Shown: one piece after another, positions 48,594 to 60,975 of the stretch
How positions within the stretch are numbered: position 1 is the first letter of the stretch
Layout of the letters: each line of letters begins with the position of its first letter
NCBI GenBank assembly: GCA_017871115.1
Contig: JAFCIZ010000002.1
Location: 3,245,501 to 3,309,500 of the forward strand
Source: Cunninghamella blakesleeana
Lineage: Eukaryota > Mucoromycota > Mucoromycetes > Mucorales > Cunninghamellaceae
Reading direction: 5' to 3'
DNA: 64,000 bases
The notes under the pieces: generated by a model
Databases searched by the model: none
Seen by the model: only the letters and a program-made list of their open reading frames with translations
What the model was told of the DNA's origin: nothing
Program-made: the position numbers and the translations under genes

Positions 48594-49920
48594 ATGACAT
48601 ATTCAAGTAATATAAATACTATTTTTTCTTTTCAACACCAAAAAGCTTGTCATTCTTTTTTAAAAGAACTCGGTAATAATGACAACAATAATAAATTTAT
48701 ATATAAATATATATGTTAATAAAATAAAATAAAATAAAATAAATAATAATATTATTATTAATAATAATAATAATAATAAAATAGATATAACGAATATAAC
48801 TTTATGTATTCCTGATCCAAAACTCCCTGCCCAACATATTACTTTACTTGGAAAACGTAAAAAAGCATTTATTTATGGAAATATCCTTTGTCACGATGCT
48901 TTCACGATTGATTTAATACGTCAAGTAAGTTTGGGTACAGTAGATCAAAACAATAATCAACAACAAACGACTGTATGTAGCAATAGTAGTTGGTGGTGGT
49001 GGATATTACTTTTATATGGTTGTTATTTAGCTTCTTTTCCTTGGTCCGATAGTACTAATAATAAACTCCAAAAATGGTGTCGTCGCTATCCTAAAAAGTC
49101 TATTGTCTTATATATCAATTTAGATACCAACTATATACAACGCAGTTATCAATATATGAATATGATGGGGTAATAATATACATACGTGCATATATATTAA
49201 AAAAAAGAAGAAAAATAAGTGGATGAAAAGAGAAGTGATTATATATATAAAAGATTATTGACATTGATATAAAGAGCATTATTTAAATAATATAAAATAA
49301 ATATGAAATAAAGATATCGATTTACTTGGAGAGCAGCGGCTAAAGAAGACATGGTATCATTTGCAAGTGTTTATTTCTCTGTTCTTGGTGGTGCTTATAG
49401 CTCTTTAGGAAAGTATAGTACATCCTATGTAAGTTCATAAATATCATCATTATTTTTTTTAAAAGAAAATATAAAAGGAATTTTAAACTAATTAAAATAC
49501 TGTAAATACATATGAAACTTTTTAGGCATTGAAAGCAGAAAATTTAGCAAAACGGCAAATAAAAATGGCAAAATGGTTGCAAGATCCTGTACTAGAATGT
49601 AAATGTTGGTTATATTATGCCGAAGATTTATTATTACAAGGAAAGCTTAAAAAAGCAGTTCATATTTTGAATAAGCAACAAGATTTTGCAACAAAAACTC
49701 AAAATGCTATTGTAAGTAGTGAATGAATGATCAGATAAATGAACCCTTCTAATGCAATAATTATTATCTATATATATATATATATATATATATTCACATA
49801 TTTATTTTATATAACCAACAAATCATTTTTTTATATATATTTTATATATACATTTTTTAGTTACTTACTATGTGCGATTCTGTGCTTTTGAAATGGAAAA
49901 CTGCTTCAAAGTATAAATGA
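48594..49920 (+). CDS. Unknown protein with helical C-terminal half
   Basis: Not recognised with certainty. Five exons: 48594-48672, 48785-49169, 49314-49428, 49526-49711 and 49861-49920, joining in frame to 274 residues. The N-terminal part (FSFQHQKACHSFLKELDITN; HITLLGKRKKAFIYGNILCH) looks globular. A Gln/Asn-rich loop then precedes a run of four Trp followed by hydrophobic residues (WWWWILLLYGCYLASFPW), which could be a buried strand or a short membrane-associated segment. The C-terminal 110 residues look helical and TPR/SEL1-like (NLAKRQIKMAKWLQDPVLEC; YYAEDLLLQGKLKKAVHILN). A GTAAGT in exon 2 at 48925 is probably not used, because no acceptor restores the frame. The introns and balanced composition argue for a real, conserved gene. 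Confidence 0.72.
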
Positions 49921-50181
49921 ATCAATATTTATACGTTGAATTGGATATAGCGATTAAATTAGGATTTTTTTTTTACTTGATTAGAAATATATACGCAAAA
50001 TGGCACAGTTAAAAAAAAAATGAATGATATTGTTAAATGATAAGATGAAAAAATTATACTATTATTATTTTCTTTATTTATATAAAAATATATACAAAAT
50101 GATACAATTAAAAAATAAATGATATTATAAATAAATATAATAATGTAAATAAAAAATATAAAACTTCTATTTATTTTTTAT

Positions 50182-51433
50182 CTAAACTAATTTTGATACT
50201 TCTAAACCCCAATTTTCTTTTAAATGATCTAAAATAGCCGGAATACTTGATAAAGTATTAAAGGTCTTCTTTTCTGCATTACTCATTATATCTTCAAACA
50301 TAAACATTAAATGATGATGAAAAATAAAAGGTGTTGTACCATAAGATAATCCTAAATTGACATATTCTTCAATACATTCCCATGGTGTGTATTCATAACC
50401 TGCAAAAAAAGCTGGATTTTGTAAAAGACCTCTTGCTGACATAACCCCTATATTGATTGTTATCAAAAAAATACATACATATATTTATATAAATATTATA
50501 ATATCATCCCTTTCAAATTATTAGATTCATCTATTCTTTATCATTATATATTTACCATCTACACCAGTTTTTTCATACATTTCATTTACATCATCCATAT
50601 TAAAAATACCACCATTAGCAATGACTGGTACATTGATCGATTCTTTGACTAATTTAATTCCTTCAAAATTGACAGGTTCTGTTGATTTTTGTTTAGAGGT
50701 ACGACCATGCACTGTTAAAAAATCCACACCAACCGATTCTGCACGTTTGACAAATTCATATGTTGTATTTAAATTGGGATGAACTCGAATTTTAATACTA
50801 CATGGAATATTTACTCGGCCTTTCACTGTTCGAATCATATCTCTTACTCGTTCGGGATCTGTCATTAAAAAGGAACCTATTTTTTCTTGAATAGCCCATC
50901 GCTGAGGACACCCGCAATTAAGATCTAATATAATATAAAAATAGAAAAAAGAAAAAAAGATACGATTGTCATGAGTTCATATTAATGTTTATTTTGCTAT
51001 ATATATAAAGGCATGAAAAAATTTATTATTATCATTATTATTTACCTATGGCACCTGCAAAAGGCGATACAAGTTCAGCAGCATCAGCAAGATCAGCACC
51101 ATTATTAGCAGCAAATTGAACAACAACTGGATCATCTTTTATATTAGTTGTAAAATCAGTATTTCGAGCAAATTCAGAATTTTTAAATACATCAGCAAGC
51201 ATCATAGGTGTATAAACGATGTCTACATTGTATCTAATATATAAAATAAAATAATAAATAAATAAAAACTTTTGTAAAAAATATATAATCTGTTTATTTT
51301 ATTGAATAAATATTAATAATATGTATTACTTTCTTATCAATTCTCTAAAAGGTAATTTACTATATCGTACCATAGGGGCACATACATTGATATGTTTCTT
51401 TTCCTCTAATACTTGTAAAGGTGAGGTTTTCAT
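50182..51433 (-). CDS. DUS4: tRNA-dihydrouridine synthase, DUS4 type
   Basis: FMN- and NADPH-dependent enzyme that reduces uridine in the D loop of tRNAs. Four exons: 51330-51433, 51046-51233, 50556-50924 and 50182-50447, giving 308 residues. Seen: TIM-barrel start INVCAPMVRYSKLPFRELIR, YTPMMLADVFKNSEFARN, VVQFAANNGADLADAAELV, the catalytic loop DLNCGCPQRWAIQEKIGSFL with Cys103, KIRVHPNLNTTYEFVKRAE, VDFLTVHGRTSKQK, and the FMN phosphate-binding VPVIANGGIFNMDD followed by GVMSARGLLQNPAFFAG. The CPQRWAIQ sequence and the short length point to Dus4 rather than Dus1-3. Its 3' end converges on the unknown gene at 48594. Confidence 0.95.
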
Positions 51434-51636
51434 TTTTAAGAATAAATATAAAAGAGAAAGGTTAATTTTTTTTTGTCAAACTTTTTTTAACAAAATATTT
51501 TTAAGTTCCGACATTTTCCTTTTTTAGTTTTGATTACATTTTTATTTTGAATAGTACTTTCTTATGCAAAAGTAGTAATATTACTTTTACTTTATTTCAA
51601 TTAAAAAAATAAATGAATACATAAATATAATTATAA

Positions 51637-53989
51637 CTATTGTTGTTTTCTTTGTAGTAAAGCATCAGATCTTTCCAAAAATCGAACTTTAAAAGGAATA
51701 GGCATTAAAGAAATACCTCCATCTAGACCTTGACTTATGTCAACTGGTACTTCATTTCCATTTTCATCTAATGGTGGTGCAATAATACTAAAAGCAAAAA
51801 GTCTAGTATATACATAGAACATTTCGGTTTCAGCCTATAATAACAATAATATTAATAGTGATTATAATTTTTTTTATCATTAATACATTCTTATGAACAA
51901 TATACAAGTGCATTGACTTTATATATTTTATTTTATTCATTTTAGCATACGTACCAAATAAATACCAAGGCACAGTCTCCTTCCCCAACCAAAATTGTAT
52001 TGATCACGATTTTGAATTTTTCCATTAGCAGAAGATGTAAAAGTACTAACATCATTTAAAAATCGATCAGGATTGAAAGTATCAGGATCATCATATGTAT
52101 TTGAATTTTTGTGCATAGCGACCATAGAAGCAGCTAATATTGAACCTTTAGGGATGAAGTAATTTTGTACAATCACTATAATGTATATAAATATATAGAT
52201 GTTAATAATGCTCTTCCCCCAATAAATCATAGTCGTTATACTAATCATAAGTATATATATATATATATATATATATTGTTTTTACCATCTTCTTCAACTA
52301 CATGTGGAACGCCAAGAGAAGAAACAGGTTTGTAACGTAAACATTCTTTTTGCACAGCAATAAGATAAGGAAGTTCTTCACGTTCATTAAAATTAGGTAA
52401 TCGGTTATGTTTCTTAATAAAAGCATCAATTTCATTTCTTAATTTTTCTTGAACTTCAGGATAATGTGATAAAATAGCTGTACCCCATTTAATACCTAAG
52501 AGTAATAAAATATATGTATTATAAAAAAATAAAATAAAAAAAATACATTTTTTGAGTATTCGTTTAGAAGCTGATTTATACACATATAGAATGTTGTGTA
52601 TTAAAATGTATACTTACTATTTGCAGTACTTTCCGACCCTTAATACATAATAATAATAATAATAATAATAGTAGCATTGGAATAGTTAGTTATATGGTAA
52701 TGTTAATATTGTTTATTTATTTATTTACATTTTTTTTAGTGATTTCATATTTTTATATATTTTATTATTATTATTTTTTACATACCAGCACCAATAATAT
52801 CACTAACTGTTACAGCAATATTTTCATCATCTAATTCGTATTCATCTTTCAAATCATAAAGTTTTCTAACAAAGCAATTTCTTTTGCTTGCCATGGCTTC
52901 GTCAATGATACGTTTATAAAAAGGGTGATGGATCTTGTAAGTAAAATGATGAAACCGTTGTTGTTTTTTGGAAAAGACATTCAAAAAGGATAAAAAGGGG
53001 AAAAGGGTGGTAATATCGCTTGCTAGTCTGCCCAATTGAACCGATTCTTCAAGAATAGCCATCATTTCTTTATAAAAGGGGTCCTCCATTGATGAGACTT
53101 TTTTGCCAAAAGTAGTTTGTAACATGACATTTAATGTGACAATGTTGTAATAATCAGATGGATTGATGGGGCCTAATGATTTGGAATCCTTTAACAAGCG
53201 GTCCATTAATTGATCGGCTTCTTGGGTAATCATGTCTTTAAATTCATCTACTTTATGAGGTGTAAATACTGAAGCCACGGCACCTCTTGTTCTTTTCCAT
53301 CGTTTATCTGTATTTGAGAAAACAATACCTCTATTAATAAAAATTCAGAATTAAAATTAAAATAAAATATAAAGAAATTAGTAAAATAAAAATAACAATT
53401 GTTAATTTTATTATACTTATGGCTTACTTTCCCCCACAACTATAAAACTCAGTAAAATAAGGATTATATCCACGATTTGAAGTAACGGAGCCATTTGTAA
53501 CAAAAATTTGATGAGCTAATTCAGGATCGGATATAGTGATAAACTTTTTGGAAGCAATGTTAAAGGAGAGAATTGGGCCTTAAATAGGAATATTGAGAGA
53601 TATATTTATCTATTAATACTGTATCACATAATATATTTTAAAAAAAATATAAAATATAGCGATTTATTTATTTACCATATTCACTGTGCCAATTTGCAAC
53701 TGTATAGCCTAGTATCTTTCCAAGAGAAAATAAATGACCTTATAAAATAAGAGCATATAAGAACGAGTATCTATTGTTATTATTATTAATATTATTATTA
53801 TTATTTTATATATGTATATATGTATATACCAACTATAGGTAATTTGGATTTTGGTTCGGGAATAGTTTTAAATCCTTTTTTTTCTTTATTAGTTTTAGTT
53901 TTAAATAGATAGTAAGCACCAAAAGTAATAGATATAGCCGTTATTATAGAAACAGTCTGATTTCTATTATTACAATTAAATACATCCAT
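51637..53989 (-). CDS. Cytochrome P450 monooxygenase B (CYP509-like paralogue of A)
   Basis: Second CYP509-like P450, substrate unknown. Eight exons: 53830-53989, 53676-53738, 53428-53578, 52786-53330, 52618-52638 (21 nt), 52286-52495, 51955-52175 and 51637-51834; all phases agree, 522 residues. The N-terminal membrane anchor (SIITAISITFGAYYLF) is followed by IPEPKSKLPIVG. The I-helix is assembled over three exons and reads IIGAGSESTANSIKWG, with Glu-Ser-Thr in place of the usual acid-Thr pair. ExxR is ECLR, and the haem loop is FGWGRRLCLG with Cys452. Exons 2 and 3 match P450-A exactly in length (63 and 151 nt). The last exon ends in LLQRKQQ. Several introns end in AAG. It starts 595 bases from the divergent P450-C. 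Confidence 0.92.
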
Positions 53990-54584
53990 TATACTTGAAA
54001 AAATAAAGGTGAAAGAGGAGGGAAAGAAAGAAAAAGAAAAAATTAGGACTCCAAAATAAAGAATAACGCGGTGCAACCCCAGCGGGGTTTTAGGTCTGCA
54101 TTTAAATATAAATAAAACAAAAAAGTAGTATGTAAAAAAACACACGCACCAAAGTTATTAGGAAGTTTGGGTAACGTTTTTTAAAAAAGAGATGCTTATT
54201 ATATTCAGATTTTCATTTTTTTTGTACCTGAAATATATCATTTATTGAATTGGTTTGAGTAAAGATTACTTCGAATGATATTTTTAATAAAAAAATTGGT
54301 ATGTGTATAAAAATTCAAATGTAATTCTATTACGTATTATAAAAATAGTTTATTGCGTTTCATTTTCACGATTATTGGAAAAGATGATTATTTATGTAGA
54401 TTTTTATATTTTATTTTAAAAATGATTACGGTCATTGTCCCTGGAAAGATTAAAATAGTAATCATATGATTACCATTTTCAGCGAACAAAAGATTTATGC
54501 AAAAATAATAATAAATTAAATTGCAAAATATAAGTTAAATAACTTTTAATCCTACTTTTTATTTTTATTTTTTAATTTAAAAAA
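53990..54584. promoter_or_regulatory. Divergent promoter region between P450-B and P450-C
   Basis: 595 bases between two divergent P450 starts. Contains a GC-rich hairpin AACCCC-AGC-GGGGTT at 54075-54089, 86 bases before the P450-B start, unusual in this AT-rich DNA, and a short ATCATATGAT palindrome at 54461-54470. No exon. Confidence 0.5.
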
Positions 54585-56675
54585 ATGATATTTTATAATT
54601 CATATATATTCATTAATGTGATATTCTTAATAGGATTAGCTTTTTCATTAGATTATATTCGAAAAAGATTATTTCAAGGCAGCGGATCCAATTCCTCGTC
54701 TTTCAAGTATCCACGATTTGCTCCTCAATGGTATCCAATCATTGGCCATGTTTTACAATTCCTTAAACCAATTCCTGTTCAAGAAATTTTTCGACAATGG
54801 AGCCAACAAATAGGCCCTATTTTTACTGTACAATTAGGTTCAAGATATTGGATAATTTTGAATTCTTCGAGTGCTGTGAAAAATTTAATTGTTGATAAAA
54901 GTGTGATTTATTCTTCTCGTGATTTGCCTTCTGTATTAGTAAATGATCTCATGAATGGAGGTAGTAAAATAATAAATAAAATAAATAAAATAAATCATAT
55001 ATAATCTTATTTTCTTTATTTACTTATTAATTTTCTTTATTTACTTTATTATTTATTTTCTTTATTTACTTTATTATTTATTTTATTTATTTTACTTAGT
55101 GGATCGTGGTGGAGGATTTGCATTTTATCCTTATGGTTCTCAATGGAGAAATCTTAGGCGAATCGGTACTTAAAAATAAAGTTTTAAAAAATAGCCCACA
55201 GTTTTCTTGACCCTTTTTCTCTTTTCTCTTCTTTTTGTATTTAATAGCTCATAATGGTTTAACTAAAAAACGTATTAATGAATATCAACCTATTCTCGAT
55301 AATTGTAGATCAAACTTGATAAAAAATATTTGCCAAAGCATTAAGTTCCAGAGGAACGATGAAAAAGAAAAAGCCATTTCTCTTACTCAGTTTATTGAAC
55401 ATTATACAATGACATCTATTTTGACCATTGTCTTTGGCAATATGTGCCAGTTTCAACCAGGTGATCCAAAACTTCATCAAGCTTTTTCTTTGACAGAACG
55501 TATTGCCTCCATTTTTAGTCCTCTTGAACAAATGGCTGAATTTTTCCCTTTTTTCCAACTTTTTTTTTGGAATCAAAAAACAAAATATTTTCAAGCAAGA
55601 GAAAAGATTATGGATTTTTATGGTGGTTTATTAGACGAGTTTAAACAACACTTGGAAGAAGAAGGAAAAAAAGGAGAAACGAAAAAAAATATGAATAGCT
55701 GTTTTATGAAAGATATTATTCAAGCTGGGGAATTAACTGATATACAAATGGTCGACTTTGTTGCTTTATTTATAGGCGCCGGTAAAAAATAAAATAAAAA
55801 AATAAAATGAAAGGAATATATATAGCACAATAATAATAAGATATAAATGGTATTTATCTATTTATATTTTCTCTATATTATTTTATCATTTTTTTTAATT
55901 AACTTATTAGGATCAGAAACAACATCATCAACTTTGGAATGGATGATAGCCTTATTAACTAATCACCCTGAAATACAAGAACGTGCTTATAAAGAAATCA
56001 AAGAAAATGTAGGGTTAGATATATTACCTACTTCTGATGGCGGTAAAAATAAAATGAAATAATATAAAATACTCTAAAAAGGAAATAACTAAGAATACAA
56101 TTATACATATATATTAACATGATTCTTTTATTTTCATTTTTCATTTTTCATTTAATAATAATACAGAACCAAGTCTTCCTTATATACAATGCATTATTCA
56201 CGAAACACTTCGTCTTCGACCTCCAGCACCTTTATCCTTACCTCATGCAACTAGTGCAAGTGATAAAACCGATCAATGGTATATACCAAAAAACACGACA
56301 GTTATTATTAATTTACATGCAATTCACCAAGATCCAGATCGTTACCCACAACCAGATCAATTTATACCAGAACGCCATTGGGATTATGTCACAAAACATA
56401 CAACTTCAGAACAGCGGTTTAGTCAATCCGTAGATGATCGCCCTCATTTGGCCTTTTCAACCGGAAGACGGGTTTGTGTTGGAATTCACTTGGCAGAAAA
56501 AAGTATTTTTATGGCCATCAGTGCTCTTATTGCATGTTTTCGATTTGAAAGGGAATCTAAAGATCAATTCATTGATACGATACATCCAAAAGATATTCGA
56601 TCTCCTACTTTTACTCCTAGCCCTTATAAAGTCAAAGTCATTCCTCGGCATGATCATGTTCGATCCTTTTTTTAA
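54585..56675 (+). CDS. Cytochrome P450 monooxygenase C (different family from A and B)
   Basis: Five exons: 54585-54960, 55100-55165, 55248-55781, 55911-56042 and 56167-56675, giving 538 residues. The N-terminal anchor is hydrophobic (FINVIFLIGLAFSLDYIRKR), then FKYPRFAPQWYPIIGHVLQF. The C-helix motif is WRNLRRIAHNGLT, the I-helix IGAGSETTSSTLEWM, the ExxR motif ETLR with the following RPPAP, and the haem loop FSTGRRVCVGIHLAE with Cys473. Motifs are complete, so it should be functional. Sequence and intron positions differ from P450-A and -B, so it is not part of the same recent duplication. It lies just upstream of the peroxisomal acyl-CoA oxidase; a role in fatty-acid or hydrocarbon oxidation is possible but only inferred from position. 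Confidence 0.92.
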
Positions 56676-56682
56676 AAAACAA

Positions 56683-56714
<32 letters not shown>

Positions 56715-57551
56715 ATTCTATGAAGGATCAATCATCAGCTAATAAAATTTATAGATATACTTTTTTAATATGAAAATGGTAATGATAATAATAATACTAC
56801 TATTATTTTATATTACTTTATCTATATGATAACATTCATTTATTTATTTTTTTTAATAAAACTAAATAAAGAATAAGTCTTATACATTTTTTTTTCTTTT
56901 GTTGAGATTCAAATAGGGTTTTGTTGATTGAGGGGAAATTGTTAGATTTATGGGATTTCTATTTATAATCATATTTTTATATTTTTTTATCCTTTTCCCG
57001 AAAATGATTTTTTGTCATGAATTTACTCACCCAAAAAAATGTAGAAAAAAATATATCGTATGACGTTTAAATAATCGTATATCTTTCAATCAAATAAAGT
57101 AATTTTGATTCACATGTATTTGTTATACATGTTTTTAATTTATTTATTTAACAAAGGATATGATTTTAACGTTATAAAAATTTTTTATACGCTTTTTTCT
57201 TTCTTTTTTTCTATTGAAGAATAAAACCAATGATCATTTAAAATTTTATATTGTTCCTAATATTATTATTATTATTATTATTCGTATATGTTAACTCCGA
57301 GACTTTTTTAAACAAAAATGATTAGTCGAAACGGCAATAGAAATACCGATTACTTTATATTGATCCCCACGCTAAACTCATGTAATGAATATATAAAAAA
57401 AATAGCATAAGCAAGATTAATTCGAGCTCCGCCAGTTTTATTTTTTTTATATAATTTCCCCATATTTTTGATCAATTCTCTTTCTTTTCTTGTTTCTTTT
57501 ACTTTTTATTTTTATTTTTAAAAAAGCAATAATATATATAAATAAAACACA
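56676..57551. other. Intergenic region P450-C / acyl-CoA oxidase
   Basis: About 0.9 kb, AT-rich; (GTAT)n at about 56690-56715 and (ATT)n at 57262-57281. No exon recognised; pyrimidine-rich just before the acyl-CoA oxidase start. Confidence 0.5.
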
Positions 57552-60239
57552 ATGACTTTTGATAACAATATTCCTACTAAATTCCCTGATCTTGAACCCA
57601 GAGGTCCCAGTGGTGAATTACTTTTAGCACAAGAAAGAGCTCAAGCTAGCTTTGACGTTAAACAATTATCCAACTTTATGTATGGTGAAAAATGGTTAAA
57701 TAAAATGAATAATGTACTTGAAATTATTTCCAAAGAACCTGCTTTTGATAAAACTGGTCGTTATTATGAAAGTCGTGAAGAAAGAGTTTCTAATGGTTTT
57801 AAAAAAGATAAGCGTTTAGTTGAACTTGTCAAGTAAGTTGTATATATTACTATCTGTCATAATATCAACTATAATGATAACAATAATAACAGTTTTTTTT
57901 TCTTTATCAACATTATCACTGACCTTTTATTTTTTACTTTTTTTGCCTTTAACTTTATTTTTTTATAGAGAAAATAACTGGGATGAAACTGATACTTCTA
58001 TTGCCAACTTCTTATTCGATCAAAGTACTCCTGTAAGTAACATATATTGCTATGATTATATTTATTTATTTTTATTATGACAGATTTGCTAAATATATAT
58101 ATTATTTTAGTTCACTCTTCATTATAATATGTTTATTCCTACTTTAAGATCTCAAACTACTGATGAACAAAAGAAATTATTCTTGGAACCCGCTTTGAAG
58201 CATCATATTATTGGTTGTTATGCTCAAACTGAAGTAAGTATAATTTTTTTTTATAAAAATATATTAAATAGAATGACTGAAAAAAAAAGAGATTACATGT
58301 GATTTTAATTTCTGATTTCCTCTTTCTCCTCTCCCCTTTCCCCCTTTTTACCCTTTTTATTATTTACTTATTAAAAATAGCTTGGTCATGGGTCTAATGT
58401 TCAAGGTCTTGAAACCACTGCCACCTATATTCCTGAAACTAACGAATTTGAACTTCATTCTCCTACTTTAACTTCCTCCAAATGGTGGATTGGTGGGCTT
58501 GGTAAAGCTGCCAATCATGCTATCGTCATGGCCCGCTTAATCACCAATGGTAAAGATCTTGGTCCTCATCCTTTCTGTGTTCAAATCCGTAGTTTGAAAG
58601 ATCATCGCCCTATGAAGGGTGTTACTGTAGGTGATATTGGTCCTAAATTCGGTTTTAATTCTGTAGATAATGGTTTCATTATGTTTGATCATTATCGTAT
58701 TCCTCATGTTGCTTTCTTAGCCAAGTACTCTCAAGTTGTTCCTGGTACTGGTGAATACATGAAACCTCCAAATGCTAAATTATCTTATGGTACTATGGTC
58801 TTTGTTCGTGCTAATATTGTTATGGGTAAAGTTTAATATAATTAAAATTTAAAATAAAAGTGAAAGAGGAGAGGTCGATGAAAAAAAAAAAAAGAAGTGA
58901 TTTAAATATATATCTTTTGTCGCACTTTTTCTTACTTTTTTCTTATATATTAATCAAAAAATAGGTGTACGCTATGCTCTTGCTAAAGCTACTACCGTTG
59001 CCGTTCGTTATTCAGCAGTTCGTCAACAATTTGTAGATAATGCTAACCCTAAGAAATGGGACAACAAAGTCATTGAAACACCTGTCTTGGATTATACTAT
59101 GCAACAATATCGACTTTTACCCACCATTGCAGCAGCCTATGCTTGTTTCTTTACTGGTACAGAAATGATTCGTTTATACAACCTTAATCAAGCTGAAATG
59201 CAAAAAGGAAACTTTGGACTTTTAGCCGATTTACACGCTAGTTCATCTGGTCTTAAGAGTTTAACCACTACAATGGCTTCCGAAGCTATTGAAGATTGTC
59301 GTCGTGCTTGTGGTGGCCATGGTTACAGTTTATTCTCCGGTTTGGGTATGTTTTATCAAGATTATCTTCCTAATGTTACTGTAAGTATTATTATTATTTA
59401 TTTATTATTTTTAAAAAATACTAGTTTGAATAGAGAAAGGTTAGTAACAATATATATATATCTTTTTCTTTAAATAGTGGGAAGGTGATAACTATATCCT
59501 TACTCAACAAACAGCTCGTTATCTTCTCAAGACTTATCGTAACGTCGTTGCTGGCAAAGCCGTTCCATCAGAATATAATGTCACTATCAATTATTTAACT
59601 CAATATCTCCAAAATCCTAATGCCAAATGTCCTGCTACCACAGCTTCCGATTTCTTAAACCCTGAAAACATCTTAGCCGCTTTCGGATTCCGTGCTGCCT
59701 ATGGTATTGCCAAAGTAGCCGATTTAATTGATAATCAAGGTCGTAGCTGGAATTCCATGTTGGTAGAAATCAGCCGTATCTCTCGTGCTCACTGTCAATA
59801 TGTCTTGGTACGTAACTTCATTGTTGCTTTACAAAATGCTAAATTAGATAAACCTACTACCCAAGTTTTACGTTCCGTTGCTACCTTATTTGCTTTACAT
59901 ACCATGGAAAAGGAATTGTCTGAATTCTTATTATCTGGTTATATCAATGCCGACCAAACCACATTATTAAAACAAGAAGTCATTCATTTATTAGAAGTCA
60001 TTCGTCCTCAAGCTGTTCCTTTAGTAGATGCTTTTGCTTTACCTGATTATTATTTACATTCTGCTCTTGGTCGTTATGATGGTAAAGTATACAGAGCTAT
60101 GACTGATATGGCTGAAAAAGAACCTTTAAATCATACTCAAGTTGTCAGCAGCTATGATGAATGCATTAAGCCTTTTGTTTATGCTGGTAAATCTACTGGT
60201 AGATGGAATGAAGATGGTTCTTACTCTGCTAAATTATAA
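57552..60239 (+). CDS. POX1: Peroxisomal acyl-CoA oxidase
   Basis: FAD enzyme for the first step of peroxisomal beta-oxidation, converting acyl-CoA to trans-2-enoyl-CoA with H2O2 release. Six exons: 57552-57832, 57969-58032, 58111-58233, 58381-58825, 58965-59380 and 59478-60239, giving 696 residues. Seen: the acyl-CoA dehydrogenase-like middle domain ([60 protein letters not shown]), C-terminal helical domains ([17 protein letters not shown] with the catalytic-region Gly-Gly-His-Gly; [20 protein letters not shown]) and the peroxisomal PTS1 signal Ser-Ala-Lys-Leu at the C-terminus. Codon use is more biased than in neighbours (many GCC, ACC and GTC codons), suggesting strong expression. The next gene downstream also ends in AKL. 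Confidence 0.97.
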
Positions 60240-60975
60240 ACTCTCTCTATATATATTTATTTAAATTTATTTTATAACTATTATTATGATTCTATGATTC
60301 ATTTGTTTTTCTTATTGTGTATTACCTTCTAAATTTCTGTTTTAATTTATTCTTTACTTTCTTTTTTTTTTTTTATATGTATTTTATATCAAATTTATTA
60401 TAGATAAAATAAACATATACTTAGAATTTAATAATAATTAATTCTATTATGGAAAATTATAAAAACTATGATTATTGCAATTTTTTTTTTAGCCAAGAAT
60501 TACGTAAATAAATAAATGTTTTCAACCACTTAAGAAAATCAACATAAAAACTTTAGTAATGATAGATATAATAAAATAGGGAATCAAAAAGCTTAAAAAT
60601 ATATTTGGATGAACGTGACCATGTGTTATTTCATTACGTAGTAATAAGTGAATATAAAAAGACACCCTTTTTTTCTTCTACTTGTCATAATGAATGATCA
60701 TATATTATTTTATATAAATCAATACAGTGCTTTTTTACACACAAAACATATATATATATTTCTTTTTCACATGTATAAAAAATAAAAAAGTATACTCTTT
60801 TTACACAATTAGCTATTAGCATGAATAAACTTTATTTTATTTTTCCCCACACCCTTTTTTTTTATAATAAATAAATATATAAATGCCTCTTTTTTTTTAT
60901 TATTTTCCCCCATTTTTTCCCTTCTTTTTCCCATTGATAAATACTTTTTCTTTTCTTTTTTTTTTATTTAAAAAA
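60240..60975. other. Intergenic region acyl-CoA oxidase / SCP2
   Basis: AT-rich spacer; a TATAAAAAG element near 60652 lies about 320 bases before the SCP2 start. A pyrimidine-rich run (60885-60968) immediately precedes the start. No exon recognised. Confidence 0.5.

Noticed and set aside
48925..48980. Intron starting at the GTAAGT in exon 2 of the unknown gene at 48594
   Set aside because: No acceptor within reach restores the downstream frame, and the frame reads through without a stop.
41450..56675. Secondary-metabolite biosynthetic cluster
   Set aside because: Three P450s are present, but there is no backbone enzyme, transporter or dedicated regulator, and ordinary housekeeping genes are interleaved.
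60883..60975. N-terminal extension of the SCP2 protein from the ATG at 60883
   Set aside because: It would translate a pyrimidine tract into a Phe/Pro-rich leader that would act like a secretion or membrane signal, at odds with the C-terminal PTS1; the ATG at 60976 fits the family.
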